A DNA stretch of 9,447 nucleotides from Clostridiaceae bacterium (GTDB taxonomy: Bacteria > Bacillota_A > Clostridia > Acetivibrionales > Acetivibrionaceae): the NCBI GenBank assembly GCA_012513545.1, contig JAAZCB010000274.1:1-9447 (forward strand), written 5' to 3'. The position numbers and the translations under genes were made by a program. The notes beneath the pieces are model-generated. The model was not told the DNA's origin. It saw nothing but the letters and a program-made list of their open reading frames with translations, and searched no databases. Below are positions 6,887 to 9,447 of this stretch, one piece after another; position 1 is the stretch's first letter; every line of letters starts with the position of its first letter.

Positions 6887-7096
6887 CTATAACAGTTCAT
6901 AGACTGGCTTTTCTTCTTTGTCTTTCTCAGGTTCTTTAACCTGTTCGAAACGCTTATATTCTGAATAATCTTTTGCTTGTATTCTGTCTAATAATTGCTT
7001 GCGTTCTACCGCCCATTGCTGTCTTTCTCGCATAAAAAAATACTCTCTGATTGAGAGTATCAATATTGTTAATGAATATATAATTATTATTTGCAT
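6887..7096 (-). CDS. Small single-pass membrane protein downstream of terL
   Basis: A 69-aa protein with one hydrophobic segment at residues 2-22 (QIIIIYSLTILIL, then SIREYFF), followed by a highly charged helical tail (23-69) rich in Arg, Lys and Glu. The positive charges directly after the segment predict an N-out, C-in membrane anchor. The ATG overlaps the TerL stop by one base (TAATG), a classic sign of translational coupling. No function is recognisable. Lysis proteins such as Rz/spanin have a similar anchor plus coiled-coil layout, but those lie in lysis cassettes and I see no partner here. An oddity is the strong hairpin with T-tract inside codons 12-21. A second in-frame ATG (Met22) comes right after it. 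Confidence 0.68.
   Translation of the reverse strand: MQIIIIYSLTILILSIREYFFMRERQQWAVERKQLLDRIQAKDYSEYKRFEQVKEPEKDKEEKPVYELL
7034..7061 (-). terminator. Terminator-like hairpin inside the 69-aa membrane protein gene
   Basis: On the minus strand ATACTCTC (7060-7053 read as its complement), loop AATCA and GAGAGTAT (7047-7040) form a perfect 8-bp stem, extendable by one G-U pair, followed by six further T residues (7039-7034). It has the form of an intrinsic terminator, although the stem is only half GC, and it sits 35 bases downstream of the terL stop codon within coding sequence. It may attenuate transcription between packaging and head genes. Confidence 0.5.
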
Positions 7097-8631
7097 TACA
7101 GCAACTCACACCTTCCTGCTTGTTTTCGTTTGATTAATTCTTCTATATGTTTCTGCGCTCTATATTCCATACTACCTTCCTGCCATTTTGATTTTTCTAT
7201 CACTTTTGCAGGATAAGAATATGTTATAGCAAATCCCCTTATTGCATCGGGTCCATGTGTCAACTCATGCGGTTCATTTGCTACATCGTTTGGGTCTTTT
7301 TCATCATGCTGTAATTGTGGTAATGTTCTTATAAGATTATGACAATTATTAAATATCTTCATATTTGCAGTCTGTATAATCTCTCCTGTTTGCTCGTCTT
7401 TACTCTCATAAGGTTTAAGCCATTCTTTCAAACAATACCATCCTTGCACCCTGTCATTCTTGCTTTGTATTAGTGTCACTCCGTTCTCGTGAAATAATTG
7501 TGCCGCACTCTTCCCGGTGTCCTGCCGTCTATTCCATAAGTCAGGCGGGGCTAAATACTGATATATCGGTTCATTAATCATATCCCTTATTGCTTTTGCT
7601 GCTTCGCTTATAATTAAGTTGCTTTGATACAGTTCTTTGTATATATAAGCTTGTTTTTGCGGTGATAACGCTATCCAATAGGCTGCTAACATATCTAAGC
7701 CGTAATCTATCGTTATGTATCTTCGCCATTCGTTCGGTATAACAAAAGGTTCTACAACATGTATATCTCGCCTAAATTCATCGAAGTATTGTCCTGCAAA
7801 TACATCGAAGTCACCATCTTTCAACATTTTTCTTTCGTTTTCTGGAAGTGAGTCTAGTTTCTTTTCATAGTCCGGGTCCCTATTCATCAATATTTTATTA
7901 TCTGTAAGTTTAGAAGGTACAAATATATGCTTCTCAAACTTTCCTTCTTCTACTTCAACATCCTGTGCAATTTCTGCGCCTATATCATAAAATTCAGCTT
8001 TAAACCATGTATGACCTATATTACCCGGGTTTGTTGCTATTGCCATAAACGGAATAAAGTTGTTTATAGTAGCTCTGTTTCTTGATACCATATATCTATA
8101 TTGAAACCTTGTGAACTGTGTACCTTCGTCAAACATTATCACATCTATCTGTTGAGATTGATAGTTATATACATCCGATTCATTTTGTAAATGACAGAAT
8201 TTTAGTTTGCTGCCATTAGGAAACACCCAACAATGGTCTGTACCGTTATACTTACCTAACTCAGTAAATAATTCTCTTGACCTGTCTATTGGTCCGCCTA
8301 ATCCTTCTAACTCGACAAACTTTCTTCTAAAATATCCAATGTTAATACCAGGATATTTATGCACCAATATCCCTGCTAATCCTAACAATGCATCAGATTT
8401 GCCACCACCAGCAGCACCACCGAAACCGATGACTCGCGCAACCGGATTATGTTTCTCTGCTTCTCCATTAGGTCTTACACCGCAAGCATTAAGAAATACA
8501 TTTTGTCTAGGCTGTGGCATCCAGTTAAAATACACTGGATTATTATTGACTATAAACTTAATACTGCTTCTTTCCTTCTGTTCTATCTCTAGCAGCTTAA
8601 TCAATTCAATCTCTTCTTTTGCTGTTAGCAT
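7096..8631 (-). CDS. terL: Terminase large subunit (DNA packaging ATPase and nuclease)
   Basis: A 511-aa protein, normal length for TerL, which drives genome packaging through the portal and cuts the concatemer. The N-terminal ATPase has a Walker A loop GGAAGGGKSD at 71-80 (catalytic-site K78, S79), a Walker B VIMFDEG at 164-170 (D168, E169) and the coupling motif ATNPGN at 199-204. The C-terminal RNase H-like nuclease shows YITIDYG with D309, a possible second acidic residue D364 in APPDLW, and HGPDAIR with D462 near the end. All expected motifs are present, so the enzyme appears intact. The ATG lies 12 bases after the upstream gene with only a weak AAGG site, suggesting coupled translation. 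Its stop overlaps the next start by one base. No recognisable small subunit precedes it in the window. Confidence 0.96.
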   Translation of the reverse strand: MLTAKEEIELIKLLEIEQKERSSIKFIVNNNPVYFNWMPQPRQNVFLNACGVRPNGEAEKHNPVARVIGFGGAAGGGKSDALLGLAGILVHKYPGINIGYFRRKFVELEGLGGPIDRSRELFTELGKYNGTDHCWVFPNGSKLKFCHLQNESDVYNYQSQQIDVIMFDEGTQFTRFQYRYMVSRNRATINNFIPFMAIATNPGNIGHTWFKAEFYDIGAEIAQDVEVEEGKFEKHIFVPSKLTDNKILMNRDPDYEKKLDSLPENERKMLKDGDFDVFAGQYFDEFRRDIHVVEPFVIPNEWRRYITIDYGLDMLAAYWIALSPQKQAYIYKELYQSNLIISEAAKAIRDMINEPIYQYLAPPDLWNRRQDTGKSAAQLFHENGVTLIQSKNDRVQGWYCLKEWLKPYESKDEQTGEIIQTANMKIFNNCHNLIRTLPQLQHDEKDPNDVANEPHELTHGPDAIRGFAITYSYPAKVIEKSKWQEGSMEYRAQKHIEELIKRKQAGRCELL

Positions 8632-8643
8632 ATTATCACAGCC

Positions 8644-8937
8644 TTACTCATATCTCATCTTTATTACTTCATCTTTTAAATACCCCGTTCTTGAACCGTC
8701 ATTGAAAGTTATATATATTCTTTTTTCATCTTCAAAATGTATTTTGCCTATTTCCCCATAATGAGAGTCTGTTTCATCTTTAACTTTGCCGTATTTCCAT
8801 TCCGGTACAAAATGTAAGTACTGTTTACATGCGATATTTAGATCAAATATTCCTTTATGTGTTTCTCCTGTTGCATTAATACTTTCATATGCCTTTTTAT
8901 ATTCACATACATCTTTATGTATACAATCTTTACACAT
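8644..8937 (-). CDS. Small protein with N-terminal cysteine cluster (possible zinc site)
   Basis: A 97-aa protein starting MCKDCIHKDVC, giving C2, C5 and C11, with a fourth cysteine at C37 (NIACKQY). Four cysteines in the first 40 residues suggest a small zinc-binding knuckle of a kind I have seen in several short phage proteins. The rest (about 45-97) alternates predicted strands: KYGKVKDE, GKIHFEDEKRIYITFNDGSR, GYLKDEVIKM, resembling a small beta-barrel. I chose the ATG at 8937 because AGGTGAGG precedes it by a few bases; an in-frame TTG at 8958 lacks a good site. The gene overlaps the previous one by 8 bases. No precise function is known to me; a nucleic-acid or protein-binding accessory role is possible. 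Confidence 0.72.
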   Translation of the reverse strand: MCKDCIHKDVCEYKKAYESINATGETHKGIFDLNIACKQYLHFVPEWKYGKVKDETDSHYGEIGKIHFEDEKRIYITFNDGSRTGYLKDEVIKMRYE

Positions 8938-9094
8938 TGTCCTCACCTGCCAACTCAATAAATATTTCAGATTCGCAATCGCATAATTCTATGCTTTTGA
9001 TATGCTTAGAATTGCCTTTCTCTAATTTTACAAACACGACTTCGTCAGGCATTTTTGATAAAGCTTTGATAATTTCTTTTGCAGTCATACACAT
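8930..9094 (-). CDS. Small phage hypothetical protein (54 aa)
   Basis: A 54-aa protein starting MCMTAKEIIKALSKMPDEVV. The opening helix followed by VVFVKLEKG and a second strand pair (KSIELCDC, SEIFIELAG) resembles a widespread class of tiny phage proteins with the pattern of a helix ending LxxxP-D-x-V and then a beta hairpin. The ATG at 9094 has GGGGG 8 bases upstream; an ATG two codons later is an alternative. The 3' end overlaps the next gene by 8 bases. Function is unknown. Its presence in a tightly packed run of short genes upstream of terL is typical of early-to-late junctions in phages. Confidence 0.68.
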   Translation of the reverse strand: MCMTAKEIIKALSKMPDEVVFVKLEKGNSKHIKSIELCDCESEIFIELAGEDNV

Positions 9095-9097
9095 TAT

Positions 9098-9273
9098 TTA
9101 TTCCCCCTTATTTCTTTCAGCCCATTTCTTATTCAATTCTTCAACAATTCTTTTCATCTGCCTTATTTCTTCTTCTGTCGGTATGCTTACACGAAAGGCA
9201 TATGATAATCAATATATCTTTCGACTATTGCGAATTCCTCAATTATCTTTTTTGCTTCTGTCAATATATCCAT
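9098..9273 (-). pseudogene. Small phage gene apparently split by a one-base frameshift
   Basis: An ATG at 9273 with a strong GGAGGGG site opens a 28-codon frame (MDILTEAKKIIEEFAIVERY to HMPFV) that stops at 9187. The -1 frame then continues in helix-forming sequence (YAFRVSIPTEEEIRQ, then MKRIVEELNKKWAERN) to a TAA at 9098, but has no good start of its own. Joining the two at codon 23-24 gives a continuous protein of about 58 aa with a helix, a short strand and a helix, a shape common among small phage proteins. The missing base could be a true mutation, a sequencing or assembly error, or, less likely, a programmed shift: no slippery heptamer is present at the junction. The next gene starts 3 bases after the TAA. 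Function is unknown. Confidence 0.55.
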
Positions 9274-9396
9274 CGTTACCCCTCCATTATTCCCAATTAT
9301 ATTTCCAATTTATTTTTATATAACCTCGGGAATTTTTGATACTTAAATCCTGTAATATGCTTAACTTCGTTTTAAATATACTAAATAATTCCCAGA
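9274..9396. other. AT-rich intergenic stretch with possible weak promoter
   Basis: This 123-base gap is the longest non-coding stretch in the window. It holds a perfect TATAAT (minus strand, 9301-9296) but no convincing -35 box at the right distance. It also contains an inverted pair GGGAATT/AATTCCC (9328-9334 and 9387-9393) and one full copy of an imperfect repeat. Confidence 0.35.
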
Positions 9397-9410
9397 TTAT
9401 TTTCCATTTC
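9289..9410. repeat. Two imperfect direct repeats flanking the intergenic stretch
   Basis: The segments at 9289-9311 and 9388-9410 both read ATTCCCA, then ATTAT, then TTTCCATTT-like sequence with small gaps, 99 bases apart. The second copy covers the end of the partial upstream gene. Both are AT-rich, so some similarity may be chance. Confidence 0.35.
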
Positions 9411-9447
9411 TTTTACTCATCAGCTCGTCAATCCGTTTCTGTCTTTC
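9397..9447 (-). CDS. C-terminal end of an unidentified charged protein (partial)
   Basis: Sixteen codons are open from the window edge, ending in TAA at 9397: ERQKRIDELMSKRNGK. The fragment is highly basic and helical. It is too short to identify. Its position upstream of terL would allow a small terminase subunit or another packaging or replication protein, but nothing seen here supports one over another. Whether this frame is coding at all depends on sequence beyond the edge. Confidence 0.35.
   Translation of the reverse strand, partial: ERQKRIDELMSKRNGK

Noticed and set aside
6887..7096. Membrane protein as a holin or i-spanin
   Set aside because: It has a single hydrophobic segment and a charged tail, but no endolysin, second spanin or other lysis gene is nearby, and position points to the packaging operon.
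8207..8761. Plus-strand open frame (184 codons) opposite terL
   Set aside because: It is antisense to an intact terminase with all motifs, lacks a ribosome binding site and has no recognisable domain.
8938..8958. Longer start (TTG) for the cysteine-cluster gene
   Set aside because: The ATG at 8937 has a good AGGTGAGG site, while the TTG lies deep in the upstream gene without one.
9098..9157. Separate 19-aa gene starting at the ATG at 9157
   Set aside because: Its upstream AAGG is only 3 bases away, the product is very short, and the preceding codons read as coding sequence in the same frame.
9296..9301. TATAAT as a promoter
   Set aside because: No acceptable -35 hexamer lies 16-18 bases upstream and no extended -10 TG is present; in such AT-rich DNA a lone TATAAT is weak evidence.

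Overview
The window looks like part of a tailed double-stranded DNA phage or prophage (Caudoviricetes), covering DNA packaging and head assembly. Every convincing gene lies on the minus strand, so biological order runs from position 9447 down to 1. The DNA is AT-rich, ATA and AGA codons are frequent, and most genes have strong AGGAGG-type ribosome binding sites. This suggests a low-GC Firmicutes host, probably a clostridial one, but that is inference. I see no bacterial gene, integrase, tRNA, rRNA, CRISPR array or insertion sequence.

Layout in reading order: the tail end of an unidentified charged protein (9397-9447); an AT-rich intergenic stretch holding imperfect repeats; a small gene apparently broken by a one-base frameshift (9098-9273); a 54-aa small phage protein; a 97-aa protein with an N-terminal cysteine cluster; the large terminase subunit (7096-8631); a 69-aa single-span membrane protein whose coding sequence contains a terminator-like hairpin; a 142-aa protein with a HeH/LEM-like domain; the portal protein (4579-6513); a small protein with an HExxE motif resembling zinc metallopeptidases; the scaffold protein; and the major capsid protein with an HK97-type fold and an inserted beta domain. 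A clear rho-independent terminator follows. Then come a 107-aa capsid-neighbour protein and two appendage proteins: a 335-aa protein with a poly-glycine linker, and a fiber-like protein cut by the window edge.

Together the genes form a late packaging and capsid operon. TerL pumps DNA through the portal into a procapsid built by scaffold and coat protein. The two appendage proteins after the capsid gene probably decorate the virion, as head fibers or tail adhesins, and may bind host surfaces. Genes overlap or are separated by only a few bases, so coupled translation is likely. One strong terminator after the capsid gene and two weaker hairpins (after the HExxE gene and just downstream of terL) may set the relative output of the modules. 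No small terminase, head-tail connector, tail or lysis gene can be identified inside the window.
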